A stretch of DNA of 64,000 nt from positions 2,294,001 to 2,358,000 of the forward strand of contig NZ_CP034660.1 in the NCBI RefSeq assembly GCF_003971255.1. The letters are read 5' to 3'. The DNA is from Colwellia sp. Arc7-635. GTDB lineage: Bacteria > Pseudomonadota > Gammaproteobacteria > Enterobacterales > Alteromonadaceae. Both the position numbers and the translations under genes were made by a program. Shown here piece after piece: positions 33,254-42,811 of this stretch. Position 1 is the first letter of the stretch; each line of letters opens with the position of its first letter. Below the pieces are notes generated by a model that worked only from the letters and a program-made list of their open reading frames with translations, searched no databases and was not told the origin of the DNA.

Positions 33254-34234
33254 ATGAATTTAGAACAAGCTTTATTAGTGATAGCTAATGCACATGGCAA
33301 CGAACTGCCTGTTGAAGCAATTAAAGCACTTAAAACAAATTGGTCAATATTTTATCCTGACTTAGAGCGCCTAATAGACCAATTTGTCGCAGATGATACA
33401 TCACTAACCGATGAGCAAAATGCTATTTTATTTTTTGGCACCTTACTATGTGCAGAATTAAAATATTCTGATGCTTTATCAAAATGCTTACAGCTATTTT
33501 CACGAAGTGACACATTCTTAACGCCTATAGAAGCCGTGTTTGGTGATGCGTTAACCGAATTAACATCAACCTTATTTTATAATGTTGCCGATGGTGATAC
33601 ACAAGCCTTGTCTGACTACATTATTGATGGTCACGAAGCTATGTATTGTAAGGCCTCTGCGATGGAAGCTGTATTTGCCCAATACGAAGTAGGTACACTG
33701 GATAAAGCTGAATTAATTGAGCATGTTAACCGTTGGTTAGCCGCATTTTTAGCGATACCTGGCCCAATCAGTAGCTTTTTAATTAGCGCATTAGCTGATT
33801 CTTGTATCGATTATCAACTTGATGAATTAAAAAGTAAGTTCCTTGCGTTATGCGATAAATCATCATCTGATCAAAGCTTTTTTGATGAAGACCGATTTAC
33901 ACAAAAAGAAGTAAAAGCTTGGAACAAGCTTGATGCAATGACGGTACTTGAGTCGGGTATTCTTCAAACTGAGTTTGATCTCACTGAGACTTTACAATCT
34001 TGGGTTGATGAAGATGCCAACGAAGACGATAGCATACTAGATAATTTTTCCAGTGATAAGCTTGATGTGTTTGACTCATTAATGGGTGAGGGTGGTTTAC
34101 TGTCTGATATTTTGTATGACGAAAATACCATTTTAGAAAACAGCGTACCGGTAAGTTCATTACCAACCGTTGGCCGTAATGAGCCTTGCCCATGTGGTAG
34201 TGGCAAAAAGTACAAAAAGTGTTGTTTACAGTAA
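33254..34234 (+). CDS. YecA/UPF0149-like protein with C-terminal SEC-C zinc motif
   Basis: 326 residues. The N-terminal two thirds are helical, with a YecA/YgfB-like region (EAVFAQYEVGTLDKAELIEH, NRWLAAFLAIPG). The last 22 residues form a SEC-C metal-binding tail (GRNEPCPCGSGKKYKKCC), as in SecA and YecA. YecA-type proteins may bind ribosomes or SecB clients; the exact role is unknown. Acidic linker before the tail. Followed by a terminator at 34306. Confidence 0.82.
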   Translation: MNLEQALLVIANAHGNELPVEAIKALKTNWSIFYPDLERLIDQFVADDTSLTDEQNAILFFGTLLCAELKYSDALSKCLQLFSRSDTFLTPIEAVFGDALTELTSTLFYNVADGDTQALSDYIIDGHEAMYCKASAMEAVFAQYEVGTLDKAELIEHVNRWLAAFLAIPGPISSFLISALADSCIDYQLDELKSKFLALCDKSSSDQSFFDEDRFTQKEVKAWNKLDAMTVLESGILQTEFDLTETLQSWVDEDANEDDSILDNFSSDKLDVFDSLMGEGGLLSDILYDENTILENSVPVSSLPTVGRNEPCPCGSGKKYKKCCLQ

Positions 34235-34305
34235 AATAGTTAGCTGAAATAGCTGAACAGAATAACCAAAAAATAGCAGCAGTACGCTAAGTAATACCCG
34301 TAGTT

Positions 34306-34338
34306 AAAGCCCGTAGTCGAAAGATTAACGGGCTTTTT
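34306..34338 (+). terminator. Terminator after the SEC-C protein gene
   Basis: AAAGCCCGT/ACGGGCTTT stem with a 13-nt loop and TTTTT, 72 bases after the stop. Confidence 0.85.
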
Positions 34339-34373
34339 AATGAGACAAGTTTAAATTTGTAATACTTAGCGAA

Positions 34374-34650
34374 CGTTATATACCCAAGCCACTTGAATAT
34401 GCAGGATTCAGCAAGTCGAGAAAGGGTTAGCACCAAGGCATTGATTGAAGAAAATGGTTGTTCCATTGTCGAAATCAATAACGCCGGAGATGACCCTTTA
34501 TCGCCTTGCCCGAAGGGAGCTAAGCTAGAAAACCAGCTCCGCGTTGCAGCACTTGATAAGGGAATAACCATTGTCTTCGTGCTGCGCCTTGACCTGATTT
34601 CCTAGCTTAGCTCTGAAACTCCATCTTCAAGTGGTTTGGGTATATACCCG
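34374..34650. mobile_element. MITE-like palindromic element with TATACCC ends
   Basis: Terminal inverted repeats TATATACCCAAGCCACTTGA (left) and, on the other strand, TATATACCCAAACCACTTGA (right), one mismatch in 20. The interior also folds: GAGCTAAGCTAG and CTAGCTTAGCTC, and GCGTTGCAGCAC with GTGCTGCGCC, giving a long nested hairpin. No protein gene; the two opposing open frames are by-products of symmetry. A partial second copy (TATACCC..GCAGATTTCAGCAAGTCGA) follows at about 34645-34705. It resembles dispersed intergenic repeats of Alteromonadales. Confidence 0.75.
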
Positions 34651-34837
34651 CTCCAATTCTACATGCAGATTTCAGCAAGTCGATAACGGGTTAGCAGCTT
34701 GAGTAATAGCATTATCAAATTATGCTTGATAATGTTTCTATCATTACACTGTTTATGTAAAGTAAATCAAACGTTACTATATCGTCATTGAATATCAAGC
34801 TATTAACTACCGACATTAACTAAAGGAATAAATCACC

Positions 34838-35128
34838 ATGGCTAAATTAACAATTGTTGCGAACATTATCGCTAACCCAAACAAAATCGAATTGGTAAAA
34901 TCTGAGCTATTAAAGTTGATTGATGTTACTCGTGCTGAAGCTGGTTGTATTAACTACGACTTACATCAGGACAATGAAAACCCTGCACATTTTATGTTTT
35001 ATGAAAACTGGGAAACACGTGAACTTTGGCAAACACATATGGCTAATCAACACTTAGCTGATTACATGGCTGCAACTGAAGGTGCGGTTGAAGAATTTAT
35101 TTTAAATGAAATGACGATAATTTCTTAA
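34838..35128 (+). CDS. ABM-domain (YgiN-like) small monooxygenase
   Basis: 96 residues of the antibiotic-biosynthesis monooxygenase fold: TIVANIIANPNKIELVKSEL, EAGCINYDLHQDNENP, FMFYENWETRELWQTHM. Such proteins oxidise quinones or handle reactive aldehydes without cofactor. TAAAGGAATAA precedes the ATG. Probably linked with the nitroreductase gene downstream (170 bases, same strand). Confidence 0.88.
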   Translation: MAKLTIVANIIANPNKIELVKSELLKLIDVTRAEAGCINYDLHQDNENPAHFMFYENWETRELWQTHMANQHLADYMAATEGAVEEFILNEMTIIS

Positions 35129-35297
35129 GCTTTTTTATATCGCTACACCTTGTAATATTAATCGATGAACCATATTAAGAGTAACATAACTAACAAGCTC
35201 ACTTACGTGTCATCGATTTTCTTTGTACTCTATTGCGGTGCTATTAGTAACGAATGTGTTAACGCGTTTAGCACGATTAAAAATTAAAGAGAAACAT

Positions 35298-35954
35298 ATG
35301 ACACATCCAATTATTGCCGATTTAACAAAACGTTATACTACTAAGAAATACGACCCATCAAAGCGAATTTCTCAAGCAGATTTAGAGGTGATTTACGAAG
35401 CGATCAGACTTTCAGCTTCTTCAATAAACTCTCAACCTTGGAAATTTATTGTGATTGAAAGTGATGAAGCTAAACAGCGCATGCATGATACTTTTGCGAA
35501 TAAATTTCAGTTTAATCAACCGCATGTTAAAACAGCGTCACATATTATTTTATTTGCTCATAACCCTAAATATACTCGTGAAGATTATGCAAAAGTAGTC
35601 GATAAAGGAATTGATGACGAACGAACTAAACCAGAAGGTCGTGAAAGTGCCTTTGGTGGCTTTGCTTTTGTTGATTTAAATACCGATGAAAATGGTAATA
35701 ATGCAGCATGGACTAAATCGCAAACCTATTTGGCATTAGGCAATACATTACATACATTGGCACGACTTGGTATTGATTCAACGCCAATGGAAGGTGTTGA
35801 TAGCGAGCTTATTGGTGAAATTTTTGCCGAAGAACTAGAGGGTTATGTTTGTGAGGTAGCTTTAGTTATGGGTTATCGCGATTCTGAAACAGATTATAAC
35901 TTCCCTTTACCTAAATCACGTTTGGCAAAAGAAGCGGTTATTAAAGTTTTATAA
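35298..35954 (+). CDS. NfsB-like nitroreductase
   Basis: About 218 residues from the ATG at 35298 (AGAGAAACAT upstream); an upstream in-frame start at 35223 adds a non-homologous stretch. FMN-dependent NAD(P)H nitro/quinone reductase: N-terminal TKRYTTKKYDPSKRI, LSASSINSQPWKFIVIES (FMN contacts), and GIDSTPMEGVDSELI, typical of the NfsB/dihydropteridine reductase branch. Likely cytoplasmic homodimer. Confidence 0.92.
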   Translation: MTHPIIADLTKRYTTKKYDPSKRISQADLEVIYEAIRLSASSINSQPWKFIVIESDEAKQRMHDTFANKFQFNQPHVKTASHIILFAHNPKYTREDYAKVVDKGIDDERTKPEGRESAFGGFAFVDLNTDENGNNAAWTKSQTYLALGNTLHTLARLGIDSTPMEGVDSELIGEIFAEELEGYVCEVALVMGYRDSETDYNFPLPKSRLAKEAVIKVL

Positions 35955-36346
35955 TACCTCTGCTTAAATGATTTTTTATAGTGATTAATGTGTTTTTGCT
36001 ATCAATAATATTATTGTTCACTAAATTATAGCGCAGCGACAACAGCCAATATTTATCGCATGTTTAAATACTAATATCATCATTAGTCTCTTTTTTCATG
36101 CGATATATTCGCTAAAATCACGATGAAAGCCAACCGTACGAGTTTTATCGACATACATGTTTAATGTGCAGGTATACACGAATAGACAGGCTAATAAATT
36201 TATACCAATATCAATAAATACTAATACCTGTCCTATCCTTTGTAATTTCACCAGACCTAAATAAGATTTATGAATAATATAACCATTAACAGTATAATGG
36301 CGGCATTATCGTAAAAATATTTCATCAAAGGTAGTTAAAACCCAGT
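35955..36346. other. Noncoding gap
   Basis: 392 bases, AT-rich, no convincing gene, terminator or operator seen. Confidence 0.4.
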
Positions 36347-37990
36347 ATGGCAGAGCAAACATATCATTCCGATCTCAGCGTTACGCAAATTCCTCACATT
36401 GAAGCTGTTACTGCTGACGCTATAAAGCCAGATTCCAATATACTGAGTACAAAGGTGAGTCACGAAATAGATAAAACGGCACCTAAAATAGTGCTTGCGA
36501 CCCTTAACGCACGATACTTTCATACCAGTTTTGGTTTACGTTATCTTTACGCTAATTTAAAAGAGTTACAGCCGTTTTGTGAAATAAAAGAATTCATAAT
36601 TCAAACGCGTGCCATTGATATTGTTGAACAAATTCTTGCGTCAAAACCCGACATTGTTGGTTTTGGGGTTTATATTTGGAATATTGTTGAAACCACCGAT
36701 GTGGTGAGTTTATTAAAAGTGATCGCGCCTGAAATTAAGATCGTTTTAGGTGGCCCAGAAGTGAGCTATGAAACTGAGCAACAATCGATAGTTGCCAGTG
36801 CCGATTATGTGTTGACCGGACCTGCAGATTTAAGTTTTTATCAACTGTGTAAAGATATTATAAATGATACGCCACTAGACAGAAAAATTCTCAATTCAAA
36901 ACCGGTTGAATTAAATGAGTTAGCATCGCCTTATCAGTATTATACCGACGAAGACTTAACTCATCGTCTGCTGTATGTCGAAGCTTCGCGTGGTTGCCCT
37001 TTTAAATGTGAATTTTGTTTATCGTCCTTAGATAAAACCTCGGTGCCATTCGAGATCGTGTTATTTCTTGAGCAAATGGAAATTTTATATAACCGTGGCG
37101 CGCGTAACTTTAAATTTATCGATAGAACATTTAATTTAAACATTAATACCACCATGCAAATCATGCAGTTTTTCTTAGACCGAATGACTGACGATCTTTA
37201 TCTACATTTTGAAGTGGTGCCAGATCATCTGCCAAGAAAGTTAAAAGAGTTGTTAGCACAGTTCCCTGAGGGCAGCTTACAATTTGAAATTGGCATACAA
37301 ACCTTTAACACTCAAGTTCAAAAAAATATTAGTCGCAAACAAAATAACGCTAAATCGAAAGAGAATTTGATTTGGTTAAAAGATAATACCTCAGCGCATA
37401 TTCACGCCGATCTTATTTTTGGTTTACCTGGCGAAACGTTTGAAACTTTTAAAGATAGCTTCAACCAACTTTACCACTGCAGGCCGCATGAAATTCAAAT
37501 GGGGATATTAAAGCGTTTGAAAGGCAGTCCAATTATTCGCCATACAGAAGCGTTCGACTTACGATTTAATCCTTTACCGCCGTTTAATATATTAAGTACT
37601 GATAGAGTCAGCTTTGCCACCATGCAACGTATTAATCGTTTTGCTCGTTATTGGGATATGATTGGTAATTCAGGGCGTTTTAAATATTCTTTACCGCACA
37701 TATTATCCGATGAGCCGTTTGATGATTTTATGGCGATCACCGAATGGATATTTAACAAAACAGGGCAGATACATAAAATTAACCTTAAAAAATTATTTGA
37801 GCTAATTTCACAAGCCGTTGAAGCTTTGTACCCAGAAAAACATGAGATTGTACTTGAAAAAATAGAACAAGATTATGAAGCCGCCAAATTGAAAAGCTTG
37901 TTTAGTAGCTTAAGCCTTTATGCTGTGCCGCAAGCAGCAGCAACAGTGAAAAATAAATCATTGCAGCGCCAACAACGTCATATGAGTTAA
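36347..37990 (+). CDS. B12-binding radical SAM protein (DUF4080 type)
   Basis: 547 residues. Cobalamin-binding Rossmann-like domain about residues 45-185 (IVLATLNARYFHTSFGLRYL; VLGGPEVSYE), then the radical SAM core with the 4Fe-4S motif in EASRGCPFKCEFCLSS (CxxxCxxC) and downstream FKFIDRTFNLN, FEIGIQTFN, ADLIFGLPGET. The C-terminal DUF4080 part is HLQ-poor and helical. Substrate unknown; related proteins include hopanoid- and lipid-acting B12-radical SAM enzymes. ATG start, CAAAGGTAG upstream. Hairpin follows at 38051. Confidence 0.9.
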   Translation: MAEQTYHSDLSVTQIPHIEAVTADAIKPDSNILSTKVSHEIDKTAPKIVLATLNARYFHTSFGLRYLYANLKELQPFCEIKEFIIQTRAIDIVEQILASKPDIVGFGVYIWNIVETTDVVSLLKVIAPEIKIVLGGPEVSYETEQQSIVASADYVLTGPADLSFYQLCKDIINDTPLDRKILNSKPVELNELASPYQYYTDEDLTHRLLYVEASRGCPFKCEFCLSSLDKTSVPFEIVLFLEQMEILYNRGARNFKFIDRTFNLNINTTMQIMQFFLDRMTDDLYLHFEVVPDHLPRKLKELLAQFPEGSLQFEIGIQTFNTQVQKNISRKQNNAKSKENLIWLKDNTSAHIHADLIFGLPGETFETFKDSFNQLYHCRPHEIQMGILKRLKGSPIIRHTEAFDLRFNPLPPFNILSTDRVSFATMQRINRFARYWDMIGNSGRFKYSLPHILSDEPFDDFMAITEWIFNKTGQIHKINLKKLFELISQAVEALYPEKHEIVLEKIEQDYEAAKLKSLFSSLSLYAVPQAAATVKNKSLQRQQRHMS

Positions 37991-38050
37991 TGCAGGGGGA
38001 TATTTTCTTCATTTATAAGCGGCTAGGACAGGGTATAAATATCTGTAATA

Positions 38051-38079
38051 CCCGCAAATGAATTAAAATAGTTTGCGGG
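38051..38079. terminator. Hairpin between convergent genes
   Basis: CCCGCAAA/TTTGCGGG, 8-bp perfect arms with a 13-nt AT loop, between the radical SAM gene and the convergent lipoprotein gene. Poor T-run. Confidence 0.5.
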
Positions 38080-38104
38080 AATGTTGATAAACGAAAACAG
38101 CAAA

Positions 38105-38881
38105 CTATTTTTTACTCTGACTAAGCCTCTTATTCAGCAGATTTTCGTCAAACTTTATTTCCATATTTTTCATTAAATCATCCGTAAATTTTTGACTCTC
38201 TTCTTTACTAACATAACTATTTTTGCCTTGAATATTAGCAACTAGTTGGTTTGTAATTTCTCCGTAAACGTCTTCTAACCGCGTCTGTAATGCAACAAGT
38301 TGGTCAGTCGTCATTGCATTATGCAGTTTAAAGGGTTTATTTTTACTCATAGGTCCATAGTTTCCCTCCCAAAGCGCTTTACCCGCTTCAGACCTTAGCG
38401 TTGCTTTAAGCTGAGGGAGAAATAGTAAACCTTGTTCATTAGTAAAAATAATACACCAAGGCTCAAGCGTTATAACTTGTTGTTTGATATTGGCATTTAA
38501 GTGAATAGATTCGACTTCTGTTTTTAAATCTTGATTATTATTGAGTGAGTTGAGTAAAGTTTTAGCTAAATCAAAATTGTCTTTAAGCTCAACTTCTAAA
38601 TTACCCTGTAAATTTTTTTCATTTGATAAATCAGACGCAATAACACCGATAATTCCGAGGTACAGACCTGCATCATCTGCAGACCAATTGCTGACAACAA
38701 AGCCTGTGTCTTTAATTCTTCGATCACCGACGGCTAAACTAAGATCGCTCCAATCGATGTTGAGTACATCCAACTTTAATGTTTTATTTGACTCAATAGG
38801 TATTGAGCCTCCCTTTTTCGTTGATTGACAACCAGCGGATAAAAAGAGCATGACGATGATAATAAAGTATTTTAAATACAC
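38105..38881 (-). CDS. Lipoprotein of unknown function
   Basis: 258 residues with a lipobox (IIVMLFLSAGC, Cys at residue 18). The mature part is a beta-rich domain with TLKLDVLNIDWSDLSLAVGD and a charged helical C-terminus (EESQKFTDDLMKNMEIKFD). Second gene of a probable two-gene operon with the lipoprotein gene at 38918. Family not recognised. Confidence 0.75.
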   Translation of the reverse strand: MYLKYFIIIVMLFLSAGCQSTKKGGSIPIESNKTLKLDVLNIDWSDLSLAVGDRRIKDTGFVVSNWSADDAGLYLGIIGVIASDLSNEKNLQGNLEVELKDNFDLAKTLLNSLNNNQDLKTEVESIHLNANIKQQVITLEPWCIIFTNEQGLLFLPQLKATLRSEAGKALWEGNYGPMSKNKPFKLHNAMTTDQLVALQTRLEDVYGEITNQLVANIQGKNSYVSKEESQKFTDDLMKNMEIKFDENLLNKRLSQSKK

Positions 38882-38917
38882 TAGAAAAGTCCTTTTTTAC
38901 AAGTTGTTAGGTATGGA

Positions 38918-39358
38918 TTACATCGGGCAACTAACTTCAAGGCCCTTAACAGAGCTCTTGATTTTTTGAAAATTATCTTCCCAGAACACATTAAAAGCTA
39001 CAACATTTACAGATGTTGCACAGCTTTTATCATTTTCATCTATTTTAATATTGAGAAAATAGCCTTTTGAACTGCCCGAGGGGGAATATACACTATAGGT
39101 AGTTATATCACTGTTTTTAGTTTCCGCAATCCTATAGTTTAAGTTGTAGCCAGAGGTTGCTGAAACAGAGACAAAATCAGCCTTATAACAGTGAGCTAAG
39201 TATTCTTTTATCCGCGTTTCAACTAAATTTTTGTTTTCTGAGAAACACATTGGCTCACTTTTATTTCCATTAGTAAGCAGTGCGCTTTCAGTCTGTGGAA
39301 ATATGGCACAACCAGACAGTAAGGTAGTTGCGAGTATCCAAGGCATAAATTTACACAT
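38918..39358 (-). CDS. Small lipoprotein
   Basis: 146 residues, lipobox ILATTLLSGC (Cys at 17), then about 125 residues with several Cys (LAHCYKADF, CATSVNVV, EVSCPM) and beta-prone sequence. 36 bases upstream of the next lipoprotein gene on the same strand. Unknown family. Confidence 0.75.
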   Translation of the reverse strand: MCKFMPWILATTLLSGCAIFPQTESALLTNGNKSEPMCFSENKNLVETRIKEYLAHCYKADFVSVSATSGYNLNYRIAETKNSDITTYSVYSPSGSSKGYFLNIKIDENDKSCATSVNVVAFNVFWEDNFQKIKSSVKGLEVSCPM

Positions 39359-39601
39359 AATATTCCTTATACAAAAGCATTTATTAATTTAAACAAGAAT
39401 AATTTTTTTTATAGCATTTTTAATAACTTACCAGTAAGTTTGATAACGTTCAACTTCATCTATGATTTTATATAACTTGCCGTGAAATATTTGAGTCAAA
39501 ATATAAGGCGTTATGTATATATTTCGCAGAAAATAAAGTTGTTGATGTCCGCCATGTTCTCCCATCACTTTATGTTAACGACTTTACTGACAAACTTTAA
39601 A

Positions 39602-39617
39602 ATGACAATGTTGTCAT
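39602..39617 (+). promoter_or_regulatory. Palindromic operator before the response-regulator gene
   Basis: ATGACAATGTTGTCAT, 7-bp perfect arms, 63 bases before the regulator ATG. The same palindrome (ATGACAACATTGTCAT) occurs at 41851-41866 before the PEBP-MacAB genes. Confidence 0.7.
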
Positions 39618-39680
39618 ACTTGTTGCGATAGCGATGCCTCAGGTGAGATACTTTGATGAGTTGTTTAAGGATACAATTCA

Positions 39681-40364
39681 ATGAAGATATTACTTGTTGA
39701 AGACGAGCAAAAAATTGCTGACTTTATCTGTGAAGGCATGCAAACAAAAAATTTCACTGTTACCCATTGTGCAGATGGTAACCAGGGCTATGAGGTAGCG
39801 AGTAAAAACACTTTCGATATTATCATTCTCGATATTATGCTTCCGGGTCGTGATGGCTTAGATATTCTTCGCTCTATTCGTCAAATAGGTATCGATACGC
39901 CTGTTATTCTTCTGACCGCTCGTAATGAACTTGGTGATCGTGTTCAAGGCCTAGAAATGGGCGCTGACGATTACTTAGCAAAACCTTTTTATGTAGAAGA
40001 GCTCAATGCCCGTATTCAGGCATTACTGAGACGACATGCCGGCACACAACAACATGTCATTGAAGTAGGTTCGTTGCAACTTGATTGCATTAACCGCAGC
40101 ATCAATTATCAGGGGCAATCTGTCGAGCTCACTAGTCGTGAATTTAGTCTGTTGGAATACTTAATGCGCTCGCCAAATAAAGTCTTAACGCGCGGACAAT
40201 TATTGGAGCATGTTTGGGGCTATGATTTTGACCCCTGCACTAATGTTGTCGATGTGTGCATTAAACGGATTCGCCGTAAACTTACCTCACTGGAAAGTGC
40301 AGGGAAAATGGTTGGTGCCATTGAGTCAGTTCGTGGTACAGGTTACCGTTTAAGCCCACGTTAA
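39681..40364 (+). CDS. OmpR/PhoB-family response regulator
   Basis: 227 residues. Receiver domain with Asp in IIILDIMLPGRDG (about residue 51), Thr in VILLTARNE and Lys in DDYLAKPF. C-terminal winged-helix domain with VELTSREFSLLEYLMRSPN and VDVCIKRIRRKL. Nine bases separate its stop from the kinase ATG (operon). The paired operators at 39602 and 41851 suggest that it regulates itself and the MacAB-type exporter downstream. The CusR/QseB-like branch is closest by eye. Confidence 0.95.
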   Translation: MKILLVEDEQKIADFICEGMQTKNFTVTHCADGNQGYEVASKNTFDIIILDIMLPGRDGLDILRSIRQIGIDTPVILLTARNELGDRVQGLEMGADDYLAKPFYVEELNARIQALLRRHAGTQQHVIEVGSLQLDCINRSINYQGQSVELTSREFSLLEYLMRSPNKVLTRGQLLEHVWGYDFDPCTNVVDVCIKRIRRKLTSLESAGKMVGAIESVRGTGYRLSPR

Positions 40365-40373
40365 GGTGATAAA

Positions 40374-41816
40374 ATGAAGTTTCGTACGCGTATTTTTTCT
40401 ATATCTATCTTAACGGTAAGTGCTGTGCTCGCGGTTATTGTTAGCTTAAGTTGGTCACGTATTATGAAAGTGGAGCTTGAGCAACTTGATGCCCGCCTTT
40501 GTATGGAAGAAAAGCGCATAATGGACTTTTATTTGCGTAAAGAACGTCGTGGAAATAATCCGTTGAGCACCTTTCCCATGGCAAGTAACGCAGATAATGC
40601 TGATGACTGGCTTATTAATGATTTAACGCAGAAGTTGCGCATTAACTCTGCCAGTCAACTGATGTTATTCGTTGAATCGAATGAATCTGGTGTATTGACG
40701 CAATCTGATGGTGTAGACGTTCAAGCAGTAATAAGTACGTTAAACAGTGAGAGTGAAGAGCAATTTACCTCAGCGGATAGAAATGGGGCAACGGTGCTTT
40801 GTCATCTTGTTTTCTTTGAACATAATAAAAGCCAATGGCGAGCAAGTTTTTATCATACCGCACAAGCACAAAGCTTTATTGCTGTTGACGTTTCCGCAAC
40901 CACTAACCAACTAAAAAGTACCTTACGAGAGGCACTTATCGTTGTGATCCCTTTTTCTTTATTACTTTGTGTTCTTGGTGCATGGTTTATTACGAGTAAT
41001 ACTATACGACCGATAAACCGCTTACAAAAATCAATGAATATGGTGACAAAAAAAGACCTTAGCCACCGCTTGCCCGAGCATAAAGCAGATCAAGAGTTTA
41101 AAATATTAATTGCTGCATACAATACGATGTTAGAGCGACTTGAAGATAGTTTTCAACAAATTTCTCGCTTTACCGCTGATGCTGCTCATGAACTTAAAAC
41201 GCCATTGACGGTGCTAAGAGGCAAGCTTGAACAAGCCGTTATCAATGAAAATGTCGAGCAATTAGATCTCAATGCAATTCTTGATGAAGTGGGACACCTG
41301 TCGGCCATTACACGAAAGTTGCTACTGCTTTCGCAGGCGGATGCTGGATCGATGGCGCTGCATCTTGAAGCGATAAATATAACCGACTTATTAGATGAAT
41401 TAACTGCCGATATGGAGCTGTTGTCGGATGAATTGGTGCTGCATTGTGCGATTGAACAGGCCTTAATTATCCAAGGTGATGCTGTATTACTAAGACAGCT
41501 GCTAAATAATGTGCTGGTTAACGTGATGCGCTATAGCCTTCATGAGAAAGGAGTCACTATTCAAGCTAAACAAAACGGCGGTCAAATAGACGTGCTTATC
41601 AGTAACTTTTGTCTGCCTATGTCAGATGCCGTGAGAGTTAAATTATTCGAACGTTTTTATCGTGGCGAGCCTGAACACATGCAAGGACTGTCGGGCAGCG
41701 GCCTTGGCTTAAGTCTAGCGCGAGAAATTGCCCGTGCACATGATGGCGACCTCATTATTGAAGCGAGCGATCAAGAGCTATTTACTCTGCGATTGTCGTT
41801 GCCGATAGCTAAATAA
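40374..41816 (+). CDS. Sensor histidine kinase of the two-component system
   Basis: 480 residues. Membrane spans about 9-27 and 184-204 enclose a periplasmic sensor domain (about 150 residues). Then HAMP, a dimerisation/phosphoacceptor helix with DAAHELKTPLTVLRGKL (His is the phosphate site), and a HATPase with NVLVNVMRYS and GSGLGLSLAREIARAHDG. Partner of the regulator upstream. The signal is unknown; control of a MacAB-type exporter would fit membrane stress or toxic peptides or antibiotics. Confidence 0.95.
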   Translation: MKFRTRIFSISILTVSAVLAVIVSLSWSRIMKVELEQLDARLCMEEKRIMDFYLRKERRGNNPLSTFPMASNADNADDWLINDLTQKLRINSASQLMLFVESNESGVLTQSDGVDVQAVISTLNSESEEQFTSADRNGATVLCHLVFFEHNKSQWRASFYHTAQAQSFIAVDVSATTNQLKSTLREALIVVIPFSLLLCVLGAWFITSNTIRPINRLQKSMNMVTKKDLSHRLPEHKADQEFKILIAAYNTMLERLEDSFQQISRFTADAAHELKTPLTVLRGKLEQAVINENVEQLDLNAILDEVGHLSAITRKLLLLSQADAGSMALHLEAINITDLLDELTADMELLSDELVLHCAIEQALIIQGDAVLLRQLLNNVLVNVMRYSLHEKGVTIQAKQNGGQIDVLISNFCLPMSDAVRVKLFERFYRGEPEHMQGLSGSGLGLSLAREIARAHDGDLIIEASDQELFTLRLSLPIAK

Positions 41817-41826
41817 TAAGTTTGAA

Positions 41827-41866
41827 ATGACAAGTAAAATGACAAGTTAAATGACAACATTGTCAT
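41827..41866 (+). promoter_or_regulatory. Clustered operator half-sites before PEBP-macAB
   Basis: ATGACA occurs at 41827, 41839 and 41851, spaced exactly 12 bases, the last as part of the palindrome ATGACAACATTGTCAT. Repeated half-sites at about one helical turn are typical of OmpR-family regulators. Confidence 0.7.
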
Positions 41867-41939
41867 CCATAGCCAATGGCTAATCGTTAGAATTAGGGTA
41901 ACTCATAAATGGTTACCTTAATTGCTAAAGAGATTGGTC

Positions 41940-42746
41940 ATGAAAATCAAAAATATTGCTTCCCTTATTCCTGTTGTATCAATAACAAGCTTGATACTAC
42001 TAATGTCAACGGCAGTTAAAGCCGATACAACCGATGAAGCCCTTAAACTTTTCAGCCCTGCGTTTTTAGATAATCAAGTACTACCGGTTCAATTTACCTG
42101 TGAAGGTGACGGTATTTCGCCGCCATTGAATTGGCAAGGTGTACCTGATGATACGAAGTCTTTGGTGCTGATTATGGATCATATGCCTATGGAGCATAGA
42201 CCTAATAACAATCCACTTCCTTTGCTGCACAAAGAAGCTATAACCAAAAAACCTGAAGGGTTACGTTGGTATTGGAGTGTTTACAATATTCCAGCGAATG
42301 TCTCTGGTATTGCATCGGGTGCTAGCTCGGATGTTAGTTCTAACAAGGAAAACGAGCAGCCAGTCGGTACGTTTGGTAGCAATATTGTCAATGATAATAA
42401 TGAATATGCGCCACCTTGTTCAAAAGGCCCTGGCTTAAAAAACTACACATTTCATCTGTATGCACTTTCAAAAATGTTAGTGCTACCTGAGTCAAAACAT
42501 GTATCAGCAGAAACTTTACGAGCAAGTATGCATGGTTTTGTCTTGGCTTCTGACGCTTTAACCGTCAGTTTTGAGCGCAGTTGCCAATCGCGACCAAAAC
42601 CTCGCTTGGATCAAGGCAGTCAACAAGATAATCAGCAAGGTGATCACCAAGAAGCAAAAAGGCATCCACCGTCAACATTACCATTGTGTGAGCAAGCTAA
42701 AAGTACAACCGATGAAGACGCTTACTCTAGTACTTCTCAAAGGTAA
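41940..42746 (+). CDS. Secreted YbhB/PEBP-family protein
   Basis: About 268 residues from the ATG at 41940 (an in-frame TTG lies 18 bases upstream). Signal peptide about 1-27 (SLIPVVSITSLILLMSTAVK). PEBP/Raf-kinase-inhibitor-like fold: LPVQFTCEGDGISPPLNWQG, SLVLIMDHMP, WYWSVYNIPANV, FHLYALSKMLVLP. The C-terminal tail is Gln-rich (QDNQQGDHQEAKRH) and atypical. First gene of an apparent operon with macA and macB and behind the regulator half-sites. Function of bacterial PEBPs is unclear. Confidence 0.85.
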   Translation: MKIKNIASLIPVVSITSLILLMSTAVKADTTDEALKLFSPAFLDNQVLPVQFTCEGDGISPPLNWQGVPDDTKSLVLIMDHMPMEHRPNNNPLPLLHKEAITKKPEGLRWYWSVYNIPANVSGIASGASSDVSSNKENEQPVGTFGSNIVNDNNEYAPPCSKGPGLKNYTFHLYALSKMLVLPESKHVSAETLRASMHGFVLASDALTVSFERSCQSRPKPRLDQGSQQDNQQGDHQEAKRHPPSTLPLCEQAKSTTDEDAYSSTSQR

Positions 42747-42811
42747 GCTGCTTTGAAGCTCTAGTTAAGCACCGTTATAAAATATATCTGCACAGAAATT
42801 AAGAGAGTCCC

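Noticed and set aside
34287-34605. Opposing open frames of 70 and 94 codons
   Set aside because: They lie in the self-complementary MITE-like element; symmetry produces open frames on both strands.
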